A program made the translations under genes and the position numbers. The notes below the pieces were generated by a model. That model saw only the letters and a program-made list of their open reading frames with translations. It ran no database searches and had not been told where the DNA came from. From Trichopria drosophilae (lineage: Eukaryota; Arthropoda; Insecta; Hymenoptera; Diapriidae), in the NCBI GenBank assembly GCA_030407085.1, contig CM059584.1, positions 5,766,001 through 5,830,000 of the forward strand: a stretch of 64,000 nucleotides of DNA. The letters are read 5' to 3'. Below are positions 34,981 to 47,104 of this stretch, in pieces. The stretch's first letter is position 1, and every line of letters starts with the position of its first letter.

Positions 34981-37900
34981 CAACAAAATATCTTCGTTCT
35001 AGTCACGAGCGAGTTCTTGCACCTGTCATTTTTGGTTTCGGAAATTCGATTCCCTGCATAACTCGTCTTTTTTCATCTATACCAAAATAACTAAACATTC
35101 AAGAAAGTGCAATAGCCTACTTGTATTCTTGGTGATCTTTAGTGAAATCCTAATTGGAATGCCAATTTCATTTACGGGAATTAATTCAGATTAGCTGGAT
35201 AAGAGTTTTCTTCAAACACTCAAGTGCTAAAGCTGCAATGTTTTTAGGTGACTCTATTCGACCTAGATTGATTTATAAATGTAGATTCGGATTGAAACAA
35301 TATTATAAAAAACATGTAACGGTGGACGTATTTTTTACACCAGTTTTTTTTAATAATGTAGGTTGACGAATTAATAACACGTTGTGGTATGCTTGTAATC
35401 ACCAGTTATATTTATTTAGTACGGAAGACACAATTTCTCAACTAAATTTGTAAACAAGTCGCGTCAATAAAATAAATATTTGAGGACCATATTGGTGGTC
35501 AACAGTACTTCCATAACTGCCTTTCCTTGTTTCAATTCTTATACAATTCTTTGCCATTTAGAGGGGGAACAATATAACACATATTGTGTATATATTATAC
35601 ATACAAATAAATTAAACACATTAGAATTATTGAATGTATACGATACAACCGACATTTTTATTTTGAACAAAAAAATGACTGAACAAATTTTTATCGTATT
35701 AGATCAAAGTTAATCGATTTTCTGAAACTACTTCCATTTACCGATAATATGAAATCTGATTTCAATATAGTATTGTTCACTCATGATTTTCAAATTTTCT
35801 GATTAAAAATATTCAATTTTGACGATTTTCCTACAAGTGATTATATATTCGATGTGCGTTATTTTGAAATTCCAATTCAATATTCGTAAATAGTGATCTC
35901 AAAGACTATAAATAGTAAAGGCTACCGTGGAATTAATCATAGATTACAATAAATGATATTTTAGTATCCGAAGCAAATAATTTCCTACGACATCTCTAAG
36001 TGTAAATTGTGAACTAATGTCATAACGTTGATAGACGATGGTGCAAAAAAGTCTACCTAGTTCATGGACTGCTAAATTAATAAAAAATGCAAGTGAAATG
36101 CAATAGATTTCGGTGAGACAACTGTTAAAAACATGATATAAGTTTAGTATATTTTCTCTCCTTCATGAGCTTATAGAAGGGTCGAACTAATCGCAGTTGG
36201 TACTTGCTTAATAAAATCTTTTAAAAAATGATTATTATCAATCCAGAAAATGCATGGGAAAAAATATGACGATCATAATCATCTACCAACCACTATTAAG
36301 GATAAAAGGAGGTATAATAAAGGAATAGCAATCTGTCACTTGCTGGATCGTTACGATCAAGATAAATGTTTGCGAGGACCCTACATTACTTAATATAGTT
36401 AACCGTAAAAATGTCAACTTGGCTACAATTACTAAGAAATTTATAGTTTATGAATTCTGTAAGAAAAATCAGCCTGCTTTCGAAAAGTATCACTTCCCTT
36501 TTCCAAACGATTGACATTGTGAATTATATTATAACGAATGTCCAAAAATTGAGTAGGAATATTTCAGATTTAGATTTTACATGATATTTTAGTCTAAAAA
36601 GTGTAGTACGAGCCATCGTCATAAGTTATCGAGAAAAAGCACTTGTTATGCAATAAAAACGATTTTGCTTTTGAAGTTGTTTCCACAAATCATTAGTTAT
36701 TTTAAAGGGTATTTTAAACTCTACAATTTTTTGTTGTAACATTTCAATCTCGAATATTTCTCTAATTACAGCCGAGGTTACAGCCACAAAAATCGAAAAA
36801 ATCTTGCGGTTTGTTAAATAGCTCATTTTGCTACATAGCTAAAAAAATATCATGCAGGAACTTTTTGTATAGCTTAAAAAACGAAAAATGTGTCCCCTTA
36901 CACGTTACATTTCGATAAAGATATAGTTCACAGCAAACCTTCTCTAATGTTATGGAATTACAAACAATTTTTACAAAAAAACTTCACGTCCAAGTGACCA
37001 ATTTCTTCATCTTTATAAGTTCTACAATTCTTTTTTTATATGATATTTTTATACTTTGATAACTGTTTAGCGAATTGAGTAATTACTGGAAAATCGAAAA
37101 ACCTGTATTTTCATAAATTATATGGTTCTAACTAGAGAAATCTTCATTGCAAGCCAAAATGTCGACGTAACTTTAAACTTAAAACAAGCCTAGTTCTTGC
37201 AAAAAAAGTGACTTGCGACAAAAAAGTGTTATGGCTCGACACTCAAGTTCTATATCTCATATCAAATTTTAGTACTAGAAAATTTGGCTGAAAAATACAG
37301 AATCGAAATCTGAAGTATTTTTACCCAGTTTTTAGACACCCTGTGTATATATTTGAGCAACAAAACTTCACTCAATAGAAGACCAATTAAAAAGTGTAGA
37401 TCCTATATTGATTTTGGGGCCACTGAAAACAAATGTGGTATCAGGTTTTTTAAATTTAAAAAGGGGGATGTCTTCTTCCCCTTCACTGAATAAAAAATTG
37501 GCAATTATCCAAATATGGGAGGTACAATTTCAACACTGAATGGTAAGTCCAATCTTGAAATTACTCTAACAATATCAAGATTTTTGGAAATTTTAGCTTA
37601 TGGTAAAAAACAGTTACTTAAACAATTTTAAGACTTTATTTTAGACTTTTTTTTATAAAACCATATTTTTTTATTCATTTTTCTACGATTACATCGGATT
37701 GTACTCTTACTTAACTTCAAAATCCGTTTTCTTAAATCATAAAGGCCTTTTAAATAATGGTATACAATTTTGAATTCCCGGCTTTAAGTCAGAATGCGGA
37801 AGAACATCGTTAAAAATTTTTATCCGCAAATTTTGAATTTTCAATATCGACGTTAGATTCTTAACTTGAGAAACTTAAATAGTACAGCGCATTAAACTAC

Positions 37901-39329
37901 CGAGTGAACAACTAAAAGCCTTATATACATAATTGTAAATCTTTTTTTAAAAAATACAGAATGGTTTTGGAAAATGGATTTTAAAGCTTATCTAATTTTG
38001 GACTGAAAAATTGCATAAATATGACTAGAATAGCCATTTTTATTTATTAACTGAGCTACAATTTCAAAATATCCTGATATACTGGAGCGATTTCATAGTC
38101 ATATTCGTTTTCACCTTAAAAAAACCACTGCCCCTCGCTCAATCTTGATATTGATGAAAGTTAAATTTCATAGATCTGCAACAGAATGCAAGATTTGCAA
38201 TTAGCAATCGCAAAAGCATTCTAGGGATTAACTTCATTAGGACTTATAACCCCTTTTTTCTGTGATCCGTGATTTCGAATTGTGGAAATCTGAAATACAG
38301 TTTCGTATAACCTGTCAAAAACAAATGCGGAAAGACGGAGGATTTTACTAGGTATAATATTTCTTTTAAGGGCTATAATACACTTTTTAAATGCCAAGGG
38401 ATAGTAACTGATAAAATACACTTTTCTCAGTGTAAAATGTCTATACTAGTACCCATTACCATAATAAAATGTTGGAATATTTTAGGTAAATTACGAATGT
38501 CTGTGAGTAGTAACATAAAGAAAATCTATTAAGTAGTGTAACTGTATTTTGAAGATAATACTTTATTACCTGGTATTGATAATGCGTAGCCTATGCCAGA
38601 AATCACTAGTAACCGTTATATGACAAACTCTGTGGAATTACTGATATGTATAACCATGGGCCGGGGAACAAAGTCCCGAAAATCAATACACCGAAAGACC
38701 AAAATTTCGATACAGTATGGCTCCAGCGTGATTTTCTTCCCTTTGTCTTTGAAAATTTGGAAAAAAGAAAGGAAATTAAAATACCTTGGGCTCACGTAAT
38801 ATCGAAATATTAGCCTTTTGGGGTTTTGATTTTCGGAAAATATTTAAGAAAATATTTATTGTAAAATTAGTTTGTTTGTTAATTAGTGTTTTCGTAGCGT
38901 TGAAAATTCGATGATAATACTGCTACTTAGCAATTCCCAGGCGTAAATGGAGTCGACCGCGCGTAACTTATTGTTTGGGAGTGCACAGAGGAAAGTGTTG
39001 AATGCAACACGACACTCGACCTGGACAAACGGAGAAAGTTCTCTCTGAGTGATGAACATCAAATGCTTATCGAGGACAACTTTTATTACCATTCGTGCGA
39101 TTGCTACGTTTTAGAATGTCGACCTCTTTTTCAACATGATTTTTTAGTTCACGAGCCATAAAATATATTCACTAAGAGTAAACACATTTTTTTTAGTGAG
39201 TATTCTTAACAAAAATCGTTTGTAAATTTTAAAGAATGTAATTACTTAAATCATGAAACTTAAAAATCAAACTTCAAATTAATCATATAATTTCAGTGCG
39301 GATTAAACAGAGAAATAATTTTGTCATTC
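34981..39329. other. AT-rich intron segment, no gene recognised
   Basis: Mostly AT-rich. A minus-strand ACAGGGTGTC phrase at 37335-37345 matches the common arthropod repeat motif also seen at 55308. A small GC-richer patch lies at 38.93-39.11 kb with a 69-codon minus frame of no recognised identity. Confidence 0.45.
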
Positions 39330-40064
39330 ACGGTGAGTCTGATCCACTTTTAATTGAGTGTCATGTATAAGGAATTTTCTAGCTAGAATTGATAATATGC
39401 AATCATACGAATGTAACATGACTAAAATTAAAATATTTTAAGGGGCCCTTTTAAAAAAAATCGCGATAAAGTATCAAAAAAACGTCGAATTTTTAAGTTC
39501 TTTTTATTTCCGACGAATGTTGATCTCCAATCGAAACATATTTTATGGACAAGTTGTAGATATTAAAAAGATCTACAACTTTTGTACACATCATTTTTCA
39601 CATAACCTTCAAATTTTCGAGATAAATAAATAAAAACTTTTTTTTTTGTTTTTTCTCGCGTCAAAAAAATACTTTTTCACCAAATTTGGAGGAAACTTTC
39701 GTTTTCATATCCCAAATAAGGTGCAATTTTTTCAAATAAAAATATTCATTTGTAAATGTCATATTGAATTAAAAACGAAAAATTAGTTAGATTGTGTTAG
39801 GTTTTTAAACGTTTTTGTATTGGCTTTGTTGAAATGTTTATTTTTAGATCTACAACTTCGATTGAAGGTCAACTTTCGTCGGAAATAAAAAGAACTTAAA
39901 AATTCGACGTTTTTTGATACTTTATCGCGATTTTTATTAAACGGGCCCATTAAAATATTTTAATTTTAGTCACGTTACATTCGTTTGATCGCATATTATC
40001 AATTCTAGATACAAAAATTCCATATGCATGACACTCGCAATTAAAAGTGGTTCAGGTTCACCGT
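39330..40064. mobile_element. Foldback/TIR element with CGGTGA termini
   Basis: Left end acggtgagtctgatccactt-like and right end aagtggttcaggttcaccgt are inverted. The arms continue through cgaatgtaacatgactaaaa, aaaatattttaa, atcgcgataaagtatcaaaa and ttcgtcggaaataaaaag, so about 39330-39560 pairs with 39850-40064. The loop of about 290 bp is AT-rich with no transposase. About 735 bp in total. Target duplication not clear. Confidence 0.75.
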
Positions 40065-40905
40065 ACATTTTGAGCTTACAACCTATTAGACAACCTACTA
40101 TTACAACCTATTACATACATACAAATGACTTATAATTGCGTATAATCATTTGAGCATATTGTCCTACGTAATCATATTAATTCAAACTGATTTTATTCAC
40201 TTTTAAATAAAAACAAATTATATGAAAATTGTTTAATTGAATTAGTTTTGCTTGTTTCTATCTAAATACGAAAAAAAAAAAAAATAAAAGTGATAAACAG
40301 AAAATTAGTATAAGAAATGCCACTTGATACACGTTTTGAAAGTATATTGACTTGAGAAGCAATGTTCCAGTTTCCCTTTCAAGTTTTCTTTTGTGTTCGG
40401 GAGAAAACGTCATAACGATGATAGACAATTTTTGTGAGAATTACAAAATTTATCAAAACACAGTTAAAATGATCTATGAAACCATGTCATTGTCGGCCTT
40501 TCTGGAATTGAAATCGTTTATAAGAATTTAAACATTACTCCATTCTAATACAAATATTTTCTTTAGATTTTTAATATCTAAACATTTCGTCAATTTATTT
40601 TAAAAAACAAACCTACTTTCTTTAAATTTTTGTTTTCCTAACTTTCTCCGCTTACAACTATAAAATTTAGTGGGTTTAAGTGAATCTCCGTGATCAAAAA
40701 TGGGCTAGTAGTTTTTACTACATAGTTTGATCTTATTTAAAGTAATATAGAGAAAAAGTTATTTATCATTTCTTCTCGTTATTTAACAATTTATATATTT
40801 CAATTAAATGAATTTTTTGCAGGGTGTCTTTCACTCTAAATCAAATTAAATAATTTAAGGGGACGGTTTAAGCACAAAATAAGAAGTATGAAGTATTCGT
40901 TCAAT
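40065..40905. other. AT-rich intron segment, nothing recognised
   Basis: No supported exon or repeat between the foldback and the GA-element fragment. Confidence 0.5.
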
Positions 40906-40911
40906 AAATTA

Positions 40912-41168
40912 TTTCTTTAACAATTTTTGACGAGGAATTCAGTGGAAATGTAATAAAAATAGTAAAAAATTCTTTTGTTTTTCGAAAAATGCATTCGGAA
41001 TTATGTAGACAACAAATTTTTTATGCTCCTCAACATTTTTTGCATATTTCAATTAATTTCCTGAATTTTAATACCTTCTTTTTAAACAGAAAATATTCTT
41101 ACGTTCACCAACTAATTTTAAATAACTTAATTAATTGCCTGAGTTTTAACATTTCACGTTAAATTACT

Positions 41169-41170
<2 letters not shown>
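40912..41170 (-). repeat. Inverted internal copy of the 11-12 kb TIR element
   Basis: Closely matches the reverse complement of 11664-11928, with only scattered differences (shared: caatttttgacgaggaattc, atgtagacaacaaatttttt, aacagaaaatatt). It lacks the element's termini, so it is a fragment. As in the first copy, a purine/pyrimidine tract follows directly. Confidence 0.85.
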
Positions 41171-41238
<68 letters not shown>

Positions 41239-41510
41239 CTCTCTCTCTTTCGCACTTAATAACTCTCCCTCTCCCTTTTTCACTTTTTACTCCTTCTCTT
41301 TCGTTCTTTGTAGGACTTTTGCTCTCTCTCTCTCCCTTCCTTCTCTTGGACTTTCTTGTTGTTTTTTCTGTCTTTCTTTCTCTTTTTAAAAGAGACTGAA
41401 AAAGAGAAGGAAAGAAATAAAAGAGGGGGAAAGAAAACGAAAGTGAGCGAAAGAAAACGAGAGAGAGCTTGAGAGAGAGAGGCTAAGAAGAGCGAGAGAG
41501 CATGACAACA
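41171..41510. repeat. (CT)n microsatellite and GA-rich tract
   Basis: An almost pure (CT)n run from about 41172 to 41248, followed by irregular pyrimidine units, then at 41396-41510 by GA-rich units on the same strand (gaaagaaaacgaaag, gagagag). The switch from CT to GA on one strand makes the tract self-complementary. It corresponds to the GA minisatellite of the 11-kb element. The 101-codon minus frame over it is low complexity. Confidence 0.9.
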
Positions 41511-43130
41511 AGCATACAAAATTTTAGGGTGGTTGAAAGAGAACAAAACAGAAACAGAAATAGAGTGAAATAAAAACATAAACAAAGAAAAAAACCAATG
41601 TAAAAAGATATATGCAAAAAATGGTACTCCATATGTACCTACAACAAAATTTAGTTCTACGGCACTGTTTTATGGTTTTCTTTAACCAATTTTGGGCAAA
41701 AAGATGTTTTGATCTGTCCCACAGACGTTAATGATTTTAGCATATGATATATAATTTCTAATACCTTGAACATGTCGAGCAATAAACATTACTGCTATTA
41801 GAGAATAAGTTAAAATTGCACATTTTTCTTAAATAAAGAGGCACTTAATTTATAATTAAAAAATGTTCATCGAAGCATCAGGAATGATCAAACTTGAAGA
41901 TGTCGCGTGTAGGGTAGTGACAACCCGAATGGACAGCGATAAATCCCCGCGGGCTGTGTTCAAAGCAAATGTTCCGAACGTCCTTCATGGATATAAATTC
42001 TTGAACCTCAAGTACGCAGCTGAAATACGCTGTAAAGCTTGACGAGAGACATAAATGGGTGTTTACGGTTTCTATACTTCCTGCGTTGAAACCGGACAAC
42101 TCCCCGATCATTGTTCACAATACCCGGGATGTGGTGTACGCTAACGACGATTCTACGGATAATGAATCTCCTAATTAGGAACACGTTGGATTAACATTGT
42201 TGGAATATTGAATAAATTGCAGCTGCACAAAGTACGATATAAAAATTTCATCTTTTTTTGGATTACACCAGAATAAAGTTCAAAGCTAATGCTCGAGTTC
42301 ATCGGTAATTCGTGTGAAGATCCGAACTGAGTGAATAGTTTACGATTATAAGAAATCATTGTCTTTTACGAATTTTTCATTTGAATACAATGAAAGGCGA
42401 CCTTTGGTATTTATGAAGGTACTTGAATGTTCATAGAATTTTTACCCTATTTCATTTGTTCGATTTTCTGTAATAACAAGTACATCGAGTTCCTACAAAT
42501 ATACTGACTAATTCAACTATCGTTGAAGTTGACTTAATGGTAGTAAAAGGAACTTTTTTCTTAAGTAGATCCTGTTGATGGCATTAGTGAGATTATTTTA
42601 TGGTTGCGTATTGAAAATACTGAAAATGCACTAACCCGTTTTTGCAGAGCACAACATTTTCTACCAAAATATTCCGGAAGTCTGTAGTCTAAAAGGTAAC
42701 AGGGTAGCCATCAGCAACCGGGATGATATGCAAGACGATGAAATTTTAACTTAAAAAAGGGGACTCCCTATAGCAGCCTGATAAGATTTGCATTCAAGTT
42801 AGCAGCATTTATGATTTGGCAAGAAATTTTCATTTTATTTATAATTTTGCGTATAGTAAACTACATCCTCAAAAGTGATTAATCGATTCTAGCTCATTTA
42901 ATAATCCCAGTTTAAATTCCGATACAAAAAAATCGAAAAATGCAAAATTACACAAATGTTCCACTTGATTAAAACTACTTTACGCTATTAGCATTATTTG
43001 TTAACATCGAAGAGCAACCCGATCCTCAGAATGTATGTTTGGAATTTTTCACACGAGACGCTAACAAATCGTTAGCAAAATCTCATAAAAGATCTACAAG
43101 GCGACGAGCTGAGTAAAAAGCTGCAATTTC
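41511..43130. other. Intron segment with a small GC-richer island at 41.88-42.16 kb
   Basis: A minus-strand 77-codon frame (41878-42111, MIGELSGFNAG...) covers a patch less AT-rich than its surroundings. No domain recognised. The rest is AT-rich without supported features. Confidence 0.3.
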
Positions 43131-43565
43131 ACGACCCTTCAACGGCGAAGCAAGAAAACAAATTCTAGCCGCGAAGATGCACTAGGAGAAAATTTCTTTA
43201 GTCGCTGGTTTGTTTTCTCGTGTTTCGAATGGACCAACGACCTGGCAAGAGAGTGAGAGAGAAGGTGGATGGGTAGGCAGACAGATGAACGAAGCTCGGT
43301 TGACGGATCCTCAAGGGTAGACCTAAAGGCTAGATTTCCGAGACGTGGGCAAAGCGTATCATTACGCACTATCACAGGAATTCCGCGGGGCACGCTTGCT
43401 TCTCCCGCGGGTAAAAAGTATGAAACCGGAACGACTCGTTCTGGGGCTTCGCTTTTACCTCTCTCCACCCGCCGCTGCTTTATCCTCCTGCTCATCTCAA
43501 AGATTCTCCTTTTTCTACCTCTGAGACTCCCTCCAGTGATCGCTTATATTCTAGTGTAACACCCG
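43130..43565. other. CpG-richer island with frames on both strands, unexplained
   Basis: Overlapping open frames (118 codons minus, 43139-43495; 96 codons plus, 43269-43559) in GC-richer sequence with gaacgactcgttctggggct and ccgcggggcacgc. Both frames open at once suggests composition rather than coding. No domain recognised. It lies 3.5 kb inside intron 2 near exon 2, where an alternative promoter could sit, but no core promoter is evident. Confidence 0.3.
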
Positions 43566-44214
43566 GAATCCCTTTCGTCCTTCTAATGCCAGTAGCAACG
43601 TTTGATTCGGATGAACGACCATTGCAAGCCATTGCCATTTTTTGAGGATGCAAGAAATCAGCTGACACCCGAATAAAAAAGTTTGATTAGTACGTGACTA
43701 ATTTTGAATCAAATCTGAAATCAAATGTGATCTAACACCCGGATTCATAGTCATGAATTCCAACATAAGTTCTCCATTGGACACACATGTTCAAAAGATG
43801 CCTTAAAAGTGTCTTTTGTGGAACGTCCTAAGGACGTTGGAACCAAACGTCATGAAGTCGTTCAAGAAACGTCCTACAATCGTCCAAAAAATGGACCTCC
43901 TTTCTACCTGAATAATTAGCCTTTAAAATGTCACCTTTACATTGCATGGGATATAATAATGTCGTCTACGAGAGGTTATAAAGGCGCTAGAACATCTCTA
44001 AAGTATCCTGGAGATATCTGTCCAAAGACTGTTTCCAGGCGTTTTCGATTTTAAGGCGTCTTTAAGTAGGTTCAATACACCTTTTCGTCGGCTTCAAATC
44101 GGTATTAAGTCAGCTTCAAGTTATTTTTAAATCGGCTTCAAGTCATGTCACGTCGAATTGATAAACCTGATTTTCTGGCTTGATTACATTATGTGCCAGA
44201 ATCTGTGCTGGTCC
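43566..44214. other. Intron segment, nothing recognised
   Basis: Repeats of aagtcggcttcaagt-type wording at 44.08-44.15 kb are short and irregular. No gene or paired termini. Confidence 0.45.
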
Positions 44215-44216
44215 TA

Positions 44217-44882
44217 TTACACAGGCCGAAAAATTTTAGAACCAAGAACTAATACTTTCTCGAAGGTATTTGACGCGCTGAATTCGAATCCAACCTCAGA
44301 ATAGCCCGTATACGTGAGGTTTTTGAGATATTTTAACCTAAATGTGCAAAAAGTTCGTTTTTTGGATACATTTGAGGTGCTGTAACTTCAAGACAGATTT
44401 TTTTTTTTCAAAACGATCGTCACGGTATCTCAAAGTACTGTTTTTGCCCTTCAAAATCCGTTTTTACACTTTGAAAAATCTTTATTTGTCACTGAGATAT
44501 CGCCTGTTGAAGTTTCTGAGTTTGGCAAATTCGGCGATGCTCAGAAACTGAGCAGAATCAGATAAAGCTTCAGAAAATACAACAGACGATATCTCAGTGA
44601 CCAATAAAGATTTTTCTAAGTTTAAAAACGGATTTTGAAGGGCAAAAACAGTACTTTGAGATATCGTGACGATCGTTTAAAAGAAAATCTGTCTTGAAGC
44701 TACAGCACCTCAAATGTACCCGAAAAACGTACGTTTTGCACTTTTAGGTTAAAATATAACAAAAACCTGACGTATAGGGGTTATTCTGAAGTCAGATTCG
44801 AATTCAGCGTGTCAAATACTTTTGGAAAATATGTTCTGGTTCTTGATTCTGCAATTTTCTTCAATTTTGTCGGCCTGTGTTA
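44217..44882. mobile_element. Near-perfect foldback element with ACACAGGCCGA termini (~665 bp)
   Basis: Left end ACACAGGCCGA (from 44219) and right end TCGGCCTGTGT (to 44880). The arms run inward almost to the centre near 44545: gatatctcagtgaccaataa pairs with ttatttgtcactgagatatc, and cgttttt-cacttt / aaagtttaaaaacg likewise. Arms of about 310 bp with small gaps; loop under 50 bp. No coding capacity. A clear hairpin MITE; target duplication not resolved. Confidence 0.85.
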
Positions 44883-44929
44883 TCATTCTTTCAACAGGAA
44901 TTCAATAAGGGCGTGCCTAAGATCTGATA

Positions 44930-45190
44930 ATTTATTTTAAGCTTTATTATGTGTCAAGTTATGTTCAGACTTATTACGAAGCAGTGATCAGGTATTCGTC
45001 TCGAACCCAGTTCGGTAAACAGTCTTTCCAACCTGATAAAGTGTTAAAATAATAATGCAAGTTTTGAAATATTCGACATTTTTTACACAAACGATTGTAC
45101 AAAACTTCCTTGTTAGCATTTTATCATTCAAGAATTAGGTGGCCGTGTTAGCCTTTGATCAGGGCCTGGTTGATGGTCCTGCTGCTGTTT
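44930..45190. repeat. CCTGATC-like dispersed repeat
   Basis: Words gatctgataa, gcagtgatcaggtattcg, ccaacctgataaag and gatcagggcctggttgatgg resemble the stretch at 55.55-56.1 kb. Decayed and irregular. Confidence 0.4.
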
Positions 45191-47034
45191 CTTCTAAATG
45201 TCTTAAGATCAGCTTTTGCATATTTTCTTGTGTATTCACCATCTTTCAACAACATTTTTAAAATTCATTAATGGTATGAAAATGCATCTTGAAAACTTGG
45301 AATCTTATCGGAATAATAAAAATGATCAGTAAAATTTCATCTTAAAATTATAAATTTGCATTTTTTTTAATAGATGTTTGAACACATATTATAAAGTAGG
45401 CAATAATTGGCCGAATCATCAAGGAAAAATGTTTTTCTAGACAAAAATGTTTTTAGAATATGTTCTTTTTCTTATTTAAATGCCCTAACTAGCGATTTTT
45501 ATCAGAGAACATAATTCTTAACATTTGTATCACTTTGTGAAAGTATAAACCTGACTTAACATTCTATTTCTGTGTTATTTATATAATCACTGATTGTATT
45601 AAATGTTGATTTTGTAACTCTTAAAGATACTACGGATTAATAGTTGTTTTGTTTGTGATTAGAAACACCATAAATGATTCAGGTTTGGTCATATCCAGAT
45701 TACATCCTGATTTTTAAGAGACAAAAATATTATGAGATACTAACCTCCGACAGGTTTCTAGTAGACATTACATAAAATAAAAAAGAAACATGTCTGCTCC
45801 GAATCTAATTAAACAAGTTTACATTTTTATGACCATCTGGGTCTTGCGATGTTATCAGATTACGTTCATCTGGAATGCTAGATTATTTCATTTGGTTTGC
45901 AAGGAATTTGACATATGTCTTGACTCATTTGATGACAGTTTCTGACAGTCATAATGATTGCACACCTTACAGGGCAAAAACTAAATCAAAATAATGATTA
46001 AGAGTTACTAAAGTTACACCATTTTAATTATTAGTGTAGTAGTAAAATTAAATTGGATTTATTGGTCCCTAACATTTTTCAGAGATATCTAATCAGATTG
46101 AGCTTACAACGTCCGAAGCACAAGTCTACGTTTTAAGGTAGATAGGTTAATTTAATTTCAGACGTAAATTTTACGTCGCAATCTAAATACAGTGTTTATA
46201 TTAAGATATACATATCTTTATTACGTACTCCTACAGGTTCGTGTCATCGTAATAAACGTGTTCCTCAGCATTGCCGGATTCAGTTGGATCACTTTAAACG
46301 TTTTTGTTTCATTTTATGCTCGAGGCTGGAGCAATGAAACAGCTGAATCAGCTGAGTTATTAACAGAACTTTATTGCAATTTTTATTAGCGACTACTTTA
46401 TCTCGTGAAAAAACATTTAAATTAAGTAACGACTTTATTTGAGCCATTGAAATCATAAATTAGATTATGATAGATTAGGTTAAATATCTTTCGACGTTCG
46501 TCGCATAAATGTCAAATAAAACACTAATTTGTAGATAACATATTGCTAATGCTATTGATATGATATATTTAAAGAAGATAGTTAAGAAAAGATTCTCTAG
46601 ATGAGCTACTAAAGTGGTAGAGAATAGTCTGAGTTCAAAATATTCTTTTGTCGTTTTTATTATTGTGTCTATAGTTTTATGTAAACTTTTTGCGAAGAAA
46701 GGAAACCATTAAACATGGATTTAGGATCGATCGCTAGGTAAACTTAATTTCGTTATAGCCAGCAAAAATGACCAACAAGATAACTTCCAATTACTTCAAG
46801 GAAATGGTGTTCAGTTTCTAGACACAAAACACTGGACTGGAAGATCTGTTTTTCTGTCATGGTGCACTTGCTATTGTTCCTTACAAATGAAAACTTTTTG
46901 AGTTGACTTTTTCTTTGAAGTGTAATTGAATTCTTTTTGCATGCACATCAAAGCTTGAAAATAATTATTACAAGCAATCCTATCAAACGTAACGAATTTT
47001 CTTGCAGAATCAAAGAATTCACTTGTGTACTCAC
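45191..47034. other. AT-rich end of intron 2, nothing recognised
   Basis: A 65-codon plus frame (46192-46389) contains a hydrophobic stretch after an acceptor-like ctcctacag, but no family is recognised and no partner exon is seen. Confidence 0.4.
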
Positions 47035-47104
47035 CCATTTTCCCTGGTATGACATCGAACTGCGTCGGTGTGTCGCTGACAAAAATTGGTCGATTGCATA
47101 ATTC
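47035..47104 (-). CDS. CalpC: Calpain-C-like protein, coding exon 2
   Basis: A 70-base exon giving ELCNRPIFVSDTPTQFDVIP then GKM plus the first base of a Gly codon. The acceptor is a pyrimidine tract ending ttttag (AG at 47105-47106) and the donor is GTGAGT starting at 47034, phase 1. The upstream exon ends in phase 0, and joining gives ...WKRPKELCNRPIF...IPGKMG, which matches the usual calpain segment between the WKRP motif and the catalytic GDCW block. It is too short to stand out as an open frame; the longer frame across this region in another phase is a shadow. The intron to exon 1 is 6472 bases; the intron to exon 3 is 36249 bases. Confidence 0.93.

Larger units (their letters stand above)
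10786..47034 (-). other. Calpain-C intron 2 (36249 bp)
   Basis: Runs from the GTGAGT donor of exon 2 to the tgctttcag acceptor of exon 3. It is filled with DNA-transposon remnants, foldback repeats and simple repeats listed separately. I recognise no nested protein-coding gene on either strand, although short GC-richer islands (31.3-31.8, 34.7-35.0, 41.9-42.2 and 43.1-43.6 kb) are unexplained. Confidence 0.8.

Noticed and set aside
41280..41585. 101-codon minus-strand frame
   Set aside because: Low-complexity product of the CT/GA tract.
46192..46389. Hydrophobic 65-codon frame after an acceptor-like site, briefly considered as the last exon of a membrane transporter
   Set aside because: No recognisable family motif and no partner exon; AT-rich DNA often gives hydrophobic chance frames.
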